Numbered from the stretch's first letter, positions 1-14,689 are shown. The stretch: DNA of 64,000 nt from Liolophura sinensis (GCF_032854445.1 NC_088304.1:24937704-25001703), one strand, 5' to 3'. Numbers and translations are program-made. The notes: generated by a model from the letters alone, not told the origin.

Positions 1-3000
1 CCAGTCATGTAGTACATGGTTGTCGTTGTTAAGCCAACGTCTCTTAAAACGTAACCATGACGCCATGTGCTCCGCTTGCAGAGCAGAGCTATACAAACAG
101 CCACGTTTTTACTCGGCTTTTTTTTTAAAACCAGGAAACAATACAGCTGTTAACAAAGGAATGGAGTATATCCATGTACATAAAAAAGAAGTACATGTGT
201 GTATCTATAGATATATATATATATATGTACACACACATCAAGAATAAAAAACCTTTTGTTTCTCAGTGAATTTCTGTGCCACTATAAAGGAAGGTGCCGA
301 TCGCCAGAGGCATGTGGCAACTTTTACGAAGAGCTCTGTATTTTGAGGGCTTAATCAGTGCTTAAAACATCTAGTTTGAGTGCTTCATCAGTGCTTAAAA
401 CATCTATTGCTTAATCACTAATTTGACACATTTCTTCTTGATCCTGGCCCTAGGCAACCAATGCTTTCTAAGTTGTGCAATTTTTCACAAACTAACAGAA
501 GATATTCCTCAAAAAACTGGGTATATTTACATTGACAAATTTGTTTATTACAATGCAAGAGGTTGATTACATAAAATCCCTTTAGACAAAATCTCAAAAG
601 CTTTATGTCTGAATCCAGGGATTTACAACTTGGAGATGTTTTACAGTGTTTTGTGATGACAAATGTAGATCTACCACAAGGCCATAATAAAACCTACCCA
701 TCATATTAAAATTTTAAACTTTGTAGTAACAAATAGGTAACAAATGTAGTTCAACCGAGTTTTATTTCTTTTTTTGTGGTAATTCTTTGTGAGTCCGCCA
801 TCACATCACAATCCTTAAGGCCTGCATGGGTTTACCTATACACTTTCAGCCAGGCTGACAGGCAGGCAGGCAAGGTAAGCCCTTTTTAATCCTCTAACAC
901 ATGCAAATCTTCTCCTGTCAGATTTTAACAGGGAACGTACAAAACCTTTAATAAGTCCGTCCGTTTTCACAGGGACCAGTTCCTACAATTCCTGCAATCA
1001 TCAGGTAAGTGCACTTGGCCAGCTTGCCAAATCAAAAGTCTAACCCTCACACCTCAAAAACTCCGGCTCTATTGAACTCACTTTCGAATCGATGCATTCT
1101 AAAGGTGTATAAGTAATTATTTGGTCTCAAAATATAGATTATAGATCACCTTTTTTTATCAATGAGATCTTTTTATTTGTTAATCACACAGAAAGTGCAT
1201 TATGGGTGCACACGTTTTTTTTCTTTTGATGAGATTTTTTTTTTAATTTGCAAGTCTTGGAGAAATTACTTTCTGATTTAAGTAAAACAATCAGTTATTT
1301 TTCCCAGCATCATTTGCCTACATGTAAGATAATATCATTTAATTAACAAAATATTATATCATTTAAATAAGAAGATATACTTTGTAATTTTTTCGTTCCG
1401 GAGAGAGATGGTATTGTTTTATTCCCATTGTCACACAAATACTTCTTAACAGGTAAATACACTCAAAATCTATTCAAACTACACAGAATAGTCCAAGATG
1501 TTAATGTTTAATAAAATAATTTTTGATGACTCCAAATTTCGTTTATGTAATAAATCAATGAAAAGCAACCAATCTCATGTTCCTCGGGCAATTTCAGAGC
1601 TTTGAACAAACGACAGGTATATTTTCCCCCACATTGATGTGATAATGCTCCAAAAATAGGCAAGATGTTAAAATGTGCATGTCAACATTCCATATGGGCT
1701 AAGAATTGCAACAAAATCATCCATACAGCTGCACCTGTTAACAGGGCATAATAACCAACACACATGACCAATATTACATGGAATGGCTCACACAGCTAGC
1801 CTACAGAATCCACGGACACGCGGGCAACCAGTCGGCGAAATATAAACATCTTCCAGCGTGAACTAATTTCCTGTTTGCCCAAAAGATCCTGTTGATTGCG
1901 TAAAAAAAGCTAAATCTACAGAAAGGTAACTCTTTAAGTCGATGATAAACACTGGAATCTTACCGCATTGATACAGAATACAAACAGAGCACCGACAGCC
2001 AGCCAATTTACCTCTGACATGACTTTTCGTCCCAAAAAAAAACTACAGAAGATTTTGCAACGAATGCCATCTGTTGCTCTTAAATGATAGAGATAGAATT
2101 GTTCAATAATAAATATTTTACATGCTTCATTTATGGACATGAACTTAGTTTTTACCTACTAAACAGGGCCTGATCCAGGGCATTTTTTGAACCTGCTAAA
2201 AGGCCTCAGGAGTCAGAAGTTTATTCCCATATTTTTGTGTTATTTGCACATACTGAAGATGTGAAAGTGACAGCTTTGTGAATCAGCAGGATGCTTAGAC
2301 TACGCACCCTGCCAAACTTTAGGTGAAATACAGTATTTGACAAAGGTACTGCCTGCAGCTGATGCAGCATGAGCTGGATTTGAACCTGTGACCACACTGG
2401 TCAGGGGTCAATCGGCCTTAGCAAGACCAGCACTTACCAAAATTACCCAGTATGGAGGACATATTAACACTATTTAACATAGAAAAGTATAAAATAAATA
2501 ACAAGAGCACTAAGTTCGTGACAAAAATCTGCCGATCACTAATAAAAACTATCCAATTATTTGAGACAAATATTCAGTTTGCTATGTCGAGCATTGATGT
2601 GTTGTAGAAATAGTGGCCCATAAAACCGCATGGACTTCCACGGCCTTTCTGGAGGGAGTGGGGAGGTGACAGGAGGAAACAGATCTCTTCTGGTCAGAAC
2701 ATGGGCTTAATTCAAAGTACACCCAATCTCTGTGTTTAACAAAAGTGTGGACACATCTGCCTGGACAATCCAGGTAATCTGATATAATTCTGCAAATAAA
2801 ACATGTCTGGTTTTCTGTCATTTTGTCCAGACAACAGGATCACCAGTAATGTACTGCTTGGGACACAAACAATGTATCAGAAAACACTACTCCGTTTTAA
2901 CACAGCATTAAGGCCAGTGTCCGACTAAGACACTTTCCCAGACCCATCTCCATGCCTTGATCCACCAGGATAATTCAGTGTTGATGATGGTAAATAATAA

Positions 3001-4821
3001 AATACTATATTCATGGAGACTTCGTAAAACTGAATTTTCCACCTTTCCTTATCAACAGTAACGTATACTGTACACGAACAATTCAAAGTTACATCAAACT
3101 TGATATTCCATTTGTTCTTTGGAATTTGCTCTTTTGGAAAATACACCCAGAGTGCTTGGGTGAAATACTCCTATGAAGGGGTGAAGCTTCCCACATTAAG
3201 TTGGTTTACAGTTTGACACTTCAATACGATTTACTTTAAAAGGTTTAATCTCATGGATTAATCATTGCTTAAAGCCATACTCAAGAACTAAAAGTTGAGA
3301 AAGGTAAATCAGAAAGGTAAATGTCTGCATGGTCAGAAGAAATATCTGGTTCTTTTTTGAAGTTCCCAATCACATCAACGTCCTTTTTACTGGAGGATTG
3401 TACATGTATATACCTTTGCAACAATTTCTATTGTATTCAATTGCTGTTTACTGGGTTTAAGGGTGCGGGGTCTCCAACTATACAAATGAGGTCGCTAGCT
3501 TCTCTGCCCCATGTTTAGATTGGTCCTCTCCCACTGGGAGAGAAGCTGGGGTAGTCTCTCGCCCAATATTGTCTCCGCAGGTGTCAATCCTGTATCATCT
3601 AATCAAATAAACGTCACGTCCAGGATTCCCTTCCTCCACTTCCTGTTCTCATGAACATAATTAAATACAAATGTTGGTCAAGTCAGTCAAATATTTCTGT
3701 CACCAAAGTAATCTGCTTTATATTTAGAACAAACTTTGAATTTAAAGCTTAATAATTTGACATTCTTTCATAAAATGGTTGTGATGGCAGCTTGTAACGT
3801 CTATATACAGATTTACAAGGCACCAAAACACATTTTTAAAAGACAAACCTTTTCAAAACGAAAAAAAAATTAAATCCAAAATTTGCTAAATTTAGTAAAA
3901 ATGAAAGAAATAAAGAAATGTTCTTCCCAATTAATTCAACCATAACAACGGTGGTACGAAAGTGCCAAATTAGAACAGTTTTACACCACTGGTATTTTGA
4001 GAAATCTTATATACACCATGTTCACAAGATTATGCCACGCACAAACAGAAAAGCCCATCCTCGGAGTTGCAAGATGTCATACCAATGTATACGGCCTTTC
4101 AGAGTACTGCTATTAAACACACACGTAAGAACCTAAGGCATGTGTCATTTATGTATATGCCACTATAGTAAAGTAAACAATTTGTAGAAGAAAAAAAACC
4201 CTCAAATTGGACGGACTGGACAATTAAAATGCAAAGTACACTAAGGTCACTGTACCAGTATTTATACATACAAAATCAGGATAATTGTCAAACTTCTACA
4301 CAAAAAAATGCTTAATTTCTAAAATAATTTGATACAGGAACTTGCCGATTAGAGATGAATACTTTGATAGCATTCTGAAAGAGGACAATAGGTGTCCCAC
4401 ATCATTCCAGGATGCCTAGGCCATGATCCTCGGTTTGTGATAAAGACTGTCTGTTGGCATCCCATAGATTCCTAGGTTAGGATAACAAAGAAAATATGTT
4501 ACAAGGACCACGGAAGAATGACAAGGAGCCCAGTTTCCACGGAGATGATGCTGTTTCAATTTGTTCCCACCCAAAATAGACTCGGTATACACGCCTGACC
4601 CGGCAGGCTCGTGGAAACGCCAGGTAAAGCTAGCACTGACAAGAGACAAGCTCCTGTGATGGTAATACATTGCAAGAGCACAAAGGCTATTGTAGACAGA
4701 GTCAAAAGGTTCAGGAAGACAAAATACACACTTTTACATTCAGTTAAAAAGTAATGATTAGGTAAATGAAAATACAACAACTTCTTGACTTTTGAACTGA
4801 ATCTAACAGGTGGTTTTTTTT

Positions 4822-4938
4822 TTCAATCAAAAAAACCCCAGAAATTGAGAAACTCTTATAAAAAAATTTTACACCTCTTTTCAATCAAGAAAACCCCAGA
4901 AATTGAGAAACTCTTATAAAAAAATTTTACACCTCTTT
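4822..4938. repeat. 59-bp tandem duplication
   Basis: Two nearly identical copies, each with ACCCCAGAAATTGAGAAACT and ATTTTACACCTCTTTT. Confidence 0.9.
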
Positions 4939-7900
4939 TCATAAAAGAGGGAATTTCATATCTAAACATCAGGCTACACACTGATTGGAAAATCCTACCA
5001 TAATAAATTTGTTTTGGATATTTCAAACCTGAACAGTTTACCTGAAGTATCAATGACGGAGATAGAGTCACTTTTCCTTGTACCATGAACGTCTCCCCTG
5101 CACTTTTAATTGCATCCGTACAGTTCTACCCAAGATAAATAAAGTCTATCAGGCTTAATCGTAACAGCTATAAATTCCAAAAGTCCATGAGACCAGCAAC
5201 AAAGAACTGACATTATACTTGACATGGATTTCAAGGATTTGCATATAGTACTTGATGACTGGATTAAGCAGTCATATCTGGCTTCTTCACACTGATGAGT
5301 TCTAAGAACGTTCAAAATGGACTTTGCCCACTACTCAACCATGTATTATTAGACACGTGAAATTGCACGTACTTTTCTTTGAACTAATACATGGATTTAT
5401 TGGTGAATAACATAGCTCCGAGGGACCTTTTGATGATGGTTTATAGTGTCAGGGGTGAATCAAATTGGGGTGACTACATTTAGTTCATAAACCGTTCTTG
5501 TCAAGTACAGGTAACTGACAAACTTAAGGCCCTCATACAAAGCCTCACCCCTCCAAATGGATTAGGGGAATAAGAGGTCAGATGTTTGGGATCTCAAATA
5601 AAACAAATTTGACATTTCTGTGTTTCTTTGCATATACAAAAATGGTGAAATTGACAGATTTGAGAATAAAATGATTCCAAAGAGACACACAGGCATTCAC
5701 CAACAAATTTTTCAGTCGTGACGAGAAGTCATTAGGTGCAGTCATTTAAAAGTCCACGACAACATATGGTGAAGAGATACATGACCAGGGTAAATAACAT
5801 AAATACTTTCTGGGAAATAGGCACACTCAATGTGCACTTGAACTACAGCATTGCTTTCAATTTAGCTTCATTCAACGGACTCTGCATTAAGGTGAACACG
5901 TTCACACAGGGAGGCCAGCCATAAGCTGAGCTTAGTGTCATTAGAGTTATCTCCCTTGAATCCATTACCACGTCATCTGCAAACTGTACTTCTTCCACCT
6001 CTTATAAAAATCACACAAATTTTTAAAAAATGTCATAAATACATCATAAACACATTCATATACACTGTGGTGTCTGCGTTCTTGTACTAAGAATAGGTCA
6101 CTGAAGAATCTAAGAAATATTTGTATGACATCTGATCAAAAATGCAAAAAAAATGAAAAAATTGCAAATTATAACACCCTTTTTTCTATTACTTTTTCGT
6201 GAATTTTTTTTTATATTCACTATCAGGACAGGCACCATGAAGGAGTGAAAGGACTGGACAACAACACACTATGTCCAAGAATGAATGTACTGAAAATTTC
6301 AAAAATAAAAATTCCCAAAGTTGTCTACAAAAAAAAAACTGACCAAGGACTTGAATGTCTTATGTTAATTTGTTCTCAGAAATTTTTCAACCTTCAACAT
6401 CTTAAAAAATGGGGCTTTGACATACATGTACTTCATCATTTTTTTACACAATGTGACAAAAAAAGCAAATTCATACATTCATTAAGCTTCATTTACATTC
6501 AATAAATAAAACACTTTGGTAATGGTCTCTGATGTAAAATTTCTAATAAAGCACTAGTCTTGTATGGAGATCCCTATTGTCATAATACAAAACCATGCAG
6601 TGTAAGTCAAAATAATCCTGAAAAGAGCGGCGGTATGCAACTGTTTGCCAAAAATGTCCATCACAACAGTTAACGATGCATGGTCATAACTTTACAGTCT
6701 GTTTGGAAGTATATGGAATGTTGTCCGTTAGGGAGTTGACTGAGAGTTTGAAATGCCTGAAGGAAACTGACTGCGCCTCAACAAACAGGCCAGTGGACTG
6801 ATGAGGATGTAATTATAGCAGTGGACACAACATTTGTCACTCTTAATGGCTCACAGGGCCATCGCGGGTCACAACTTAGTCGCCCCCACCGTGTCAACAG
6901 GAGTGGGTGTACAGGTCATGTCTTCACTGCATGACCCGAATGAGAGGTCAAAAGCCATCTCACCTCAGGTAAACCCCGGCAAAACAGGGGAAGTTTGATG
7001 TAAACAGTGGACAGTCATAGCATATGTGGTGGGTCGAAAGAGGGAGCTTACTGGTTATGATTGATTATCCTCAGACCAATGAAAATGCATCAAACAGGGA
7101 GTTAAGACAGTATTTATACTCAATGCAGCTGATATACAGATGTGCAGAACACCAAATTTTCAAAACAAGCGAGTTCTAAGTAACTAAATATCCATGTCAC
7201 AGCTGTTTTTTTTTTTTTTGTTTTTTTTTTTATTTGTACATGAATGAATAATTATGGCTTTGTGCCAAAGTAGCGATATTTCAGTGATATTGTTTTGAGA
7301 TTTTGGAAAAGATAATGTTCATAAATTCAGCACTTCCAACTTGAATTAAATTCTGACCTATTTAATTATCTATTTGATTGTTGCTCAATAGCACACTCCA
7401 AAATGTGGACTAATGTTGACAATAGCAGTTAATTTCATAATGGAGAAAACTGAACAGCCCGGCATAACCAATGCCATTTGGCAAGTTGCTGATAAATTCT
7501 CCCCACATGTGACACAGATACGCACAAACTACTGGTGGAAGATTGCCACTTGCAATGAACGCTATGCTGCCTCTAACAGCCACCTGAGTGTGGTCAATGA
7601 GATTATTGTCACTAATGCAACGCATGCCGTGAGAGTGGGAAAATCCAGAGCTACATGTATAACGTAAAAATCCAATGAGTAGCCTCACAAAAGTACATGC
7701 AGGTTCCATCACCTGAGGCAGTCTTTTCAGATCGCTCTATCCACCTAACGCCCCTTTATACACCTTTTCTCTGTTTTCAACGCTTGGTCTATCAGCTTAG
7801 ACTTTGACTGGCATATCTCGGGCAGGTGTAAATAACCCTGGTAAAGACAGGGCTTAACTTTTGGACCAAGTCAGGTAGAAATTCCACAAATACCAACAGA

Positions 7901-8095
7901 GCCTGCTGAATAGCCACATGGGTGTGGCGCTTGTCAACGGACACACGCAACATGACAGAAGCCTTCTGATCTGGTCCCCACGCCGTGCAAGGTTAGGGAG
8001 GACTTCTAAGACTTGTGCACCCTCCCTCCACAGTCTCTGAAGTGTCCACACATTATAACTTGTTTGAGTGATATTTAGAAGTCGGGTCGAAAGTA

Positions 8096-8234
8096 CACTG
8101 AACAAGGCATTCTTATGTGTATACAACTTCTTGGTTTATTAACACTTCACTTGATAACGACGTTAGTAACTACATCAAAACGTCACGTTAATAAACCAAG
8201 AAGTTGTATATCCACAAGAATGCCTTGTTCAGTG
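8096..8234. repeat. Foldback element, 48-bp inverted arms
   Basis: The arm 8096-8143 (CACTGAACAAGGCATTCTTA...) and the arm 8187-8234 are reverse complements with about three mismatches, around a 43-base loop. Confidence 0.85.
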
Positions 8235-8791
8235 CACACATTATGAAGTTAACATATATTATTATAAACATATTTTTGAAAGAACGTTTATTTGATAACG
8301 TTTATCCTGATATTTGTGTGTGTTATCGATGTTTTTAACACCTGAAGTAAGGACTAGACTTCTAAACAAGTTGCAGTAAATTTGGATGACGTTTCTTGCT
8401 CACTAGTGTATTTAATAGCTTCGTGACCCACATGGCCAGAGTCATAAATTCTACATGTCTCTGAAATCATTAAACCCCTGAGTCAGAAGACTATTACCAT
8501 GTTTACTTCTGCAGAAGTCCGACACCAAGTCCACCCCCTTGACCTCATACCTGACCAGGTCTAAATACAAGCGATTAGATTCATTAAGTCACACAGGTGA
8601 GCTTTTTAGCACCACTCAAGTATTAACATGACTTCATGAATGTATATGATTATCAGTCTTCCATACCGAGACTCTAAAGCCTTTAGCACTGTGTAATTTT
8701 TTTTTCTAACTTACAGAAATATTAAACTCTCATGAGCTATGGGAGAAGTATTAACAATTATACCTTTCTTGCATATCAGACAATTATGATT

Positions 8792-8940
8792 TAATTATTT
8801 ATCTGATTGGTGTTTTATGCCGTACTCAAGAATATTCCACTCATACGACGGCCAGCATTATGGTGGGTTTAAACCGTACGGAGTCCGCAGGAAACCCACG
8901 ACCATCCGTAGGTTGATGGCAGACCTTCTCACGTACGCTA
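8792..8940 (-). mobile_element. SINE family A, minus strand, 5' truncated
   Basis: TCTGATTGGTGTTTTATGCC, GACGGCCAGCATTATGGTGG and ACGACCATCCGTAGGTTGAT identify the copy. Confidence 0.85.
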
Positions 8941-11404
8941 ATTATGAGCCTATATTTATTTATTGCCTAGGCTGCGCTTAAAAGCCAGTTTTCACCTGCA
9001 TATGATGGCACTTGAGCATTTGTACCATAAAAAACAGACTAGTAAGTCTTTTAACAGAGACCATATTCCATATTCTGTTCATTAGATATACACTAGGTTA
9101 TTTCAACTTTAAATTTACCACAAACCATTTTTTTTTTTACTTTTCCCCCTTGGCAGAATGAAATGTTCTCACAATCTGACAATCTTTCCAATTCATTTTT
9201 TCTTTATTGTTGATTTATTCTATTGTTATTAAACACTATATTCTATAATACAAATACATATACACATACATGTGAGATGAGCTCAAACACTATTTTGATT
9301 TCAGTAAAATGACTATGCAACGTCAGCCACCAATCTGATTTTATCACAGATGACATAAGAGACACGTGAATATACAAGAATGACACGCAAAATCTTAAGC
9401 ACAAAATACTGAAACCAGCTGTCATGAACAGAACATTGAACTCTTCCCATAAATACTGCAAATGATACGTGCATTCAGCTGGCAGGAGCGACTCCGGGTA
9501 ATAATGGTTTTTGTCCCGTGTCCAAATACACGTAGTATGACAGTTTTATTTCTGGCGTAATATTATCTGACATCAGCCACATGGGACAAAGACAGGTATA
9601 ATAATAGCTATCTCTGTTTGCTAACAGTCATCAAGCGGTAAAAACGAACAGAGCCATAAAAACAAGTACACACTTGTTCATACTTCCTGGTTTGATTTGA
9701 CCGAAGGTTTAAACCTATAATCATTGTTTCATTTCTACAATGAAGTTTCATCGTCAATTTTTTCCCCCCATCTATTTCTTTTATTTGACTCAGGCTGTGA
9801 TGAAAGTATTCCAATTCATTGTTGAATTAACTTGACAGTTTTGCCCATGCATGTAAATATCAACAAATTATCCAAAATATTTTACCTTGCCTGACCCAAA
9901 ACTAAAGAATACGATGAAGTGTCCCTTGCACCATACATATGTGGTGTTTGTTGGCTGTTGAAAATTTTTCAACAGTCAGGTGTATAAACTGAGAAAACCA
10001 GAGTGGGCTGAAAAACTGGCTGGATTTATTAAATACAGCTGTAGCTGAAATGTTGAGCGCAGGATTTGATCCAGCAAACCCAGTGACAGTAAGACCAATC
10101 GTAAGAACTATCGCCAGCGAGCAGATCAATGCTTTACAGTTTCATGTTCGCATCCATCCAGCCTATGTGATTGTTTTATAAACCACAACTGTGACACTCT
10201 GACAAGTGTGTTTTTTTTTCCTTACTGTGCAAAGAAATAACCTACAAGAACAATCAATACTGACGCCTGTCCTTCCATCACAGTTAGCATGTAATTAATG
10301 ATGTGATGCCTGATTAATTTAGATGACTGCTAGAGGGAACACATCACACATCGTTATGTCAGGTGGAAGTGGCTTGAGAGTAATTAGCAAAAACTTGACA
10401 AAATCTCAATTTCACTTATACCCAGTGTGTATCGAATACAGGGTTTTTCGCATGTCATCCTGAGCCTAGCTCATTACACACAACAGCCATTTTGAAACAA
10501 TATTAACATGGGGTAGCATCTGTGACATGGCAAAGGCTGTGGAATGATGTCAAATACAAATTATTAAATAAAAACTACAATACAAAAGGCTATCAGGATA
10601 GGATCAAATCTAGAGCCATTTTAGTTTGGGAAAACATAAACTGTTGGGCGCCCAAACTAATCAAGCTGTATTAATGTTTACAAGTAAATTGAACTCAAAC
10701 ATATGATGGTTAATACCCTGAAAAAACTAGTTTTCATACAAATTTCTTTCATTCACAGAATCTAAAGTTCTCAGAAAGCATCACTTTGAGCTGTATTTAA
10801 TCAAATTTCACAATGTCACCATTAAAGTCTGGCATCGGAACCATCACTGTGTTTTCCAGATAGAGCCCTATGCCATTGTATGATATCCGAACAGAACAAT
10901 ACAGGGAATGATATGTCAATTTAAACATCCATGTTATAGATGACATCAAACAATGAACACCTTAGAACTGAAAAGGTCCATATCGTTTGCAATTACTCAT
11001 CGAGTACAGCAGGCGCAATATTACATTAGTTGTTATTACATGCTCTTCCCTTAGTCTGAAATAGACATAATACATGTATGTACAGGTAGGATGTCTAAGA
11101 CTACCGTTATCACTGTTATTCCTAATGTGTGTTTCACAACTGTTCTTATCGACGCCCATTTCAACAAAATTTATCGATTTATCATATGGTAACTTCCCCC
11201 CCCCCCCCCCAATGACACAAGTTCACAAGCATCTTAGAAGTTCACAATTTGAATTTTTTTTTTGAAACAAAGTCTTCTGCGAGTCAGAAAGATTTTTTTA
11301 AATATCCAATAATGAGATGATTATAACTAACGTTGATCAGGTAAGCTCCTCAGGAGGGCAGAGTTTAGAGACACAATCAAGCAGCAGGTACTAAGAAAAC
11401 TTAC

Positions 11405-11454
11405 CTTCTCTGTCGCAGAGGTGAACGATCCTCCTCAGCCGTGGCACCCCCATC
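11405..11454 (-). CDS. SSH: Slingshot-like phosphatase, coding exon 2
   Basis: This 50-bp minus-strand exon has an acceptor of the form TTTTTTCGCAG just above 11454 and a GTAAGT donor at 11404-11399. Read in the phase left by exon 1 it gives DGGATAEEDRSPLRQR plus two bases (AG), which would complete Ser or Arg in exon 3. Vertebrate Slingshots have a short acidic stretch (EED or EEE followed by R) at this point, just before the conserved SISES/SLSES motif that opens the SSH-N domain. That continuation was looked for below 11405 and not recognised, so exon 3 is probably beyond coordinate 1. The call rests on exon phase, splice sites, orientation and the joined N-terminus; the exon alone would be too short to identify. 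Confidence 0.8.
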
Positions 11455-12026
11455 CTGCGAAAAAATATACCAATCAGGGTGATTATACAGGATTCAGGGG
11501 CAAATTTCACGCTGACATGTCATGAATAAATGGAAACTCATCATTTCTCAATGTCACATTTACTTACTTTAGATCAAGAGTTAATAGTTAACAAGAACAG
11601 TGCTTAATGTTCAAGAAGAATATGATCTTGCTTTATGTTATAAGCAATGATTGGAAACCCAGTAAGAATCACCTCTCAATGTGTATATCAGGTGGGCATA
11701 AAAAAATGGGCTGTACTTTGACACTCAGTATCTCCGAAACCCTCTGACGTAAGCTTCTAAAAATTTACACACTCAAAAGCCATTATGTCCTGTCATGACA
11801 CCTGACAGGTGATGCAATGTGGTTTTAATTTGGCAAATACATGTATATGTGGGCAAAGTCAGTTATATATTAAAAACTCTGCAAAATAAGACTACAACAA
11901 GGCAAACACCCGGAATAAACTATTGACATAAGTATTTGATTGGAGTTTCAACGCAGTACTCTTGAATTTTTCACTTACAATGGCCAATGGCGGTCAGATT
12001 TTATACCATGTGTGAAAATGAGAACA

Positions 12027-12235
12027 TTGAGTGAATGCTTGGGGTTTAATGTCGTACTTAACAATTTTTCAGTGATATGACGACGAAGGAGTCCTTAGAG
12101 TGCATGTATGTGTAATGTGCCTCTGTGTTGCAGGACGGATTTTCACCCCTCTTTTACACTGCATCCAGTGCTGCTTCACTGAGACGACATACCAAAGGCA
12201 AGTAAGTCGCCCCAAACGAGCCAAATGAGAACTGC
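12027..12235 (-). mobile_element. SINE family B fragment bordering the 25-bp minisatellite
   Basis: GCTTGGGGTTTAATGTCGTA, ATATGACGACGAAGGAGTCC and CTGCTTCACTGAGACGACAT are family B. The copy stops at CGAGCCAAATGAG, where minisatellite-like sequence begins. Confidence 0.82.
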
Positions 12236-12240
12236 ACAAT

Positions 12241-13055
12241 GTGGGAAGTGAGAAATTAGTCATAATGACTTTTCTCACTTTCACACAATGACTCATTGTG
12301 TGAAAGTGAGAAACTGGTCAATGTGTGGAAATGAATAAACTGGTTAATGTGTAGAAGTGAGAAACTGGACAATGTCTGGAAGTGGGAAACTTTCCAATGT
12401 GTGGAGGTGAAAAACTGGTCAATGTGTGCAAGTGAGAAACTGGTCAATGTGTAGAAATGAGAAACTGGCCAATGTGTGGAAGTAAGAAACTGGACAATGT
12501 CTGGAAGTGACAAACTGGACAATGTGTGGAAGTGAGAATCTGGACAATGTGTGGAAGTGAGAAACTGGCCAATGTGTGCAAGTGAGAAACTGGTCAATAT
12601 GTAGAAATGAGAAACTGGTCAATGTGTGCAAGTGAGAAACTGGACAATGTGTGCAAGTGAGAAACTGGACAACATGTGGAAGTGAGAACCTGGCCAATGT
12701 GTGGAAGTGAGAAACTGGCCTATGTGTGGAAGTGAGAAACTGGCCTATGTGTGGAAGTGAGAAACTGGTCAATGTGTAGAAATGAGAAACTGGACAATGT
12801 GTGCAAGTGAGAAACTGGACAACATGTGGAAGTGAGAAACTGGTCAATGTGTAGAAATAAGAAACTGGACAATGTGTGCAAGTGAGAAACTGGGACAACA
12901 TGGGAAGTGAGAAACTGGTCAATGTGTAAAAATGAGAAACTGGCCAATGTGTGCAAGTGAGAAACTGGACAACATGTGGAAGTGAGAAACTGGTCAATGT
13001 GTAAAAATGAGAAACTGGCCAATGTGTGCAAGTGAGAAACTGGCCAACGTGTGGT
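12241..13055. repeat. 25-bp minisatellite, about 32 copies
   Basis: Units of GAAACTGGTCAATGTGTGCA followed by AGTGA, with variants (GGACAATG, GGCCAATG, GGACAACATG). The period is about 25, so all minus-strand frames stay open and produce false proteins rich in HTLTSFSLPH. It abuts a SINE fragment (about 12027-12235). Confidence 0.93.
12271..12313. repeat. Perfect 21-bp palindrome at edge of the 25-bp minisatellite
   Basis: The left arm 12271-12291 (begins TTTCTCACTTTCACACAATG) is the exact reverse complement of 12293-12313, with a 1-base loop. The arms are minisatellite sequence, so one unit is inverted at the array boundary. Confidence 0.9.
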
Positions 13056-14689
13056 GGAATGTGTTGAAGAAATATGGCTGATTTACATCTGAAGGACAGA
13101 ATTCACCAAAGTTCTACCTGTACATGTAAGCTGAATGATGCCAACTCTACACTCTGTCCTGTAACCTATTCTGCATATCCAGCCCCATTAGACACACAGA
13201 AAGATTAAGTTTCAGTTTTGAAGTCGCACACTTCGGTTTCTGCGTTGAAAATAATTAATTCTTGAATACATGTAGTTATCTTTTGTTCAACCTGGCATTT
13301 CACCAAATCTACATGCAGCACAACACGCTCTGCTATAACTGACTGTGTTTAACACTACGCATTCATGTATGCAGTACCTGTGAGAAGCTGAAAAGTCTCT
13401 CTCAGAGTAAAGTGAATATAACACTGTACACCAAGTAAAATTCACATAAAACAGAAAATTTATGATGCATGCACACACAAAGTGTATACAGGTTATCTCT
13501 GCTCATTGGAAGTTCTCTAAAATTCTGAGAAGTTACAGATTAATTTTTGCACTGTGTGTACTTCACAAAGATTTGTAACTATGTAGTAGTCAACTTGTCA
13601 AGCAAATTTCTTTAATAAATGAAAATACAAGCTTAAAGAACTACAGTTCTTATGATGTTTGTCCACAGGTATGGCACCATGAAATAAAATTTTTAGATAT
13701 CAAAAAGAAGAAAAAAAGATCTCTCGTACCATGACATACATGCAGTGTGCTACTTTAGATGAACTTGAGGTGAAATACAGTATTTATAAAATGTATATAT
13801 CGTTGTATATCATATACACAACCCTGAAATATCAGCTGCATTAAGACCTAAACTATAACAGACTTCTAGTTGAAGCACACTGTACATATACATCAGCCTA
13901 CCGTGTTGAGCCACATGTGAAGGACCGTCATGACTGACCCATCTCCACAAAAAATAGTCCCTCATCATTTTGTGAAAAATTACAGGCATCCACATGTTGC
14001 CTGACCCTGCCCTTTCTATGTTGAACATTAGGCTCCATAGCTATGGTAATAGTCCCCTGAAACAATCCTTATCTAACTGACCAGCCTCCCCGGTGCTGTA
14101 CCATGTAGCATGACCTAAACTGGTATAATCTCCATAATGTTAGCCCTGGTATCAGCAGCTACTCTTTAAGGCCAGTGTTGACACAGAGGCTGTGGGCTCC
14201 TCCAGTAGGGGACTGAGCTGTGTCTCAGCATATATAACATACCTGCTGGTCTACCGTAAACACAGTACCAATCAACCACACGTACTAGGTGGCCGACTAG
14301 TGCTGGACGTCCTAATTTCTCAACATCCGAACATATTATTAAAGCATCCTAGTTCCAAAACCCAGGACATGAGAACTAATGCATACTGTATCTAAGACTA
14401 GTTGAGTGTCTAAGGTCCTTGCATTTCAATGTTTAAAATGTGCACGATGCAGGCTCAAACCCAGCCTGGGAAAAAAAATTTGTAGATCCTCTGATCCACA
14501 ATGCCTGCTGAGCTATGGTGGCAATAAGAATTATTCATTATTAAGTTCATTATTAACACACCAAAATTCTATCACCAGCACTGCAGTTTCATCTGCCCGT
14601 AAAACTAAATGTCTAAATACATGTGTCAGTCAAAATTTTTTGATCATGATTTTAAACAACAATGAAATAAATTTATGAATATACTTTGG

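Larger units (their letters stand above)
1..11404. other. Probable Slingshot intron 2; no gene recognised
   Basis: No reading frame here has recognisable homology or convincing paired splice sites on either strand. Contents: a short TA run at about 211-226, a 59-bp direct duplication (4822-4938), a foldback (8096-8234), a minus-strand SINE copy (about 8792-8940), two tRNA-like SINE fragments with B-box-like GGATTTGAAC or GGATTTGATCC cores near 2370-2440 and 10020-10130, and T-rich runs near 7206-7230. By orientation this stretch should be intron 2 of SSH. The small open frames at 7410-7712 occur on both strands and were not accepted as exons. Confidence 0.5.

Noticed and set aside
7410-7712. 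100-codon minus and 84-codon plus frames over the same bases
   Set aside because: No recognisable motif, no convincing splice sites, both strands open by chance.
12256-13031. Long minus-strand frames rich in HTLTSFSLPH repeats
   Set aside because: Translation of the 25-bp minisatellite; the same motif appears in several frames.
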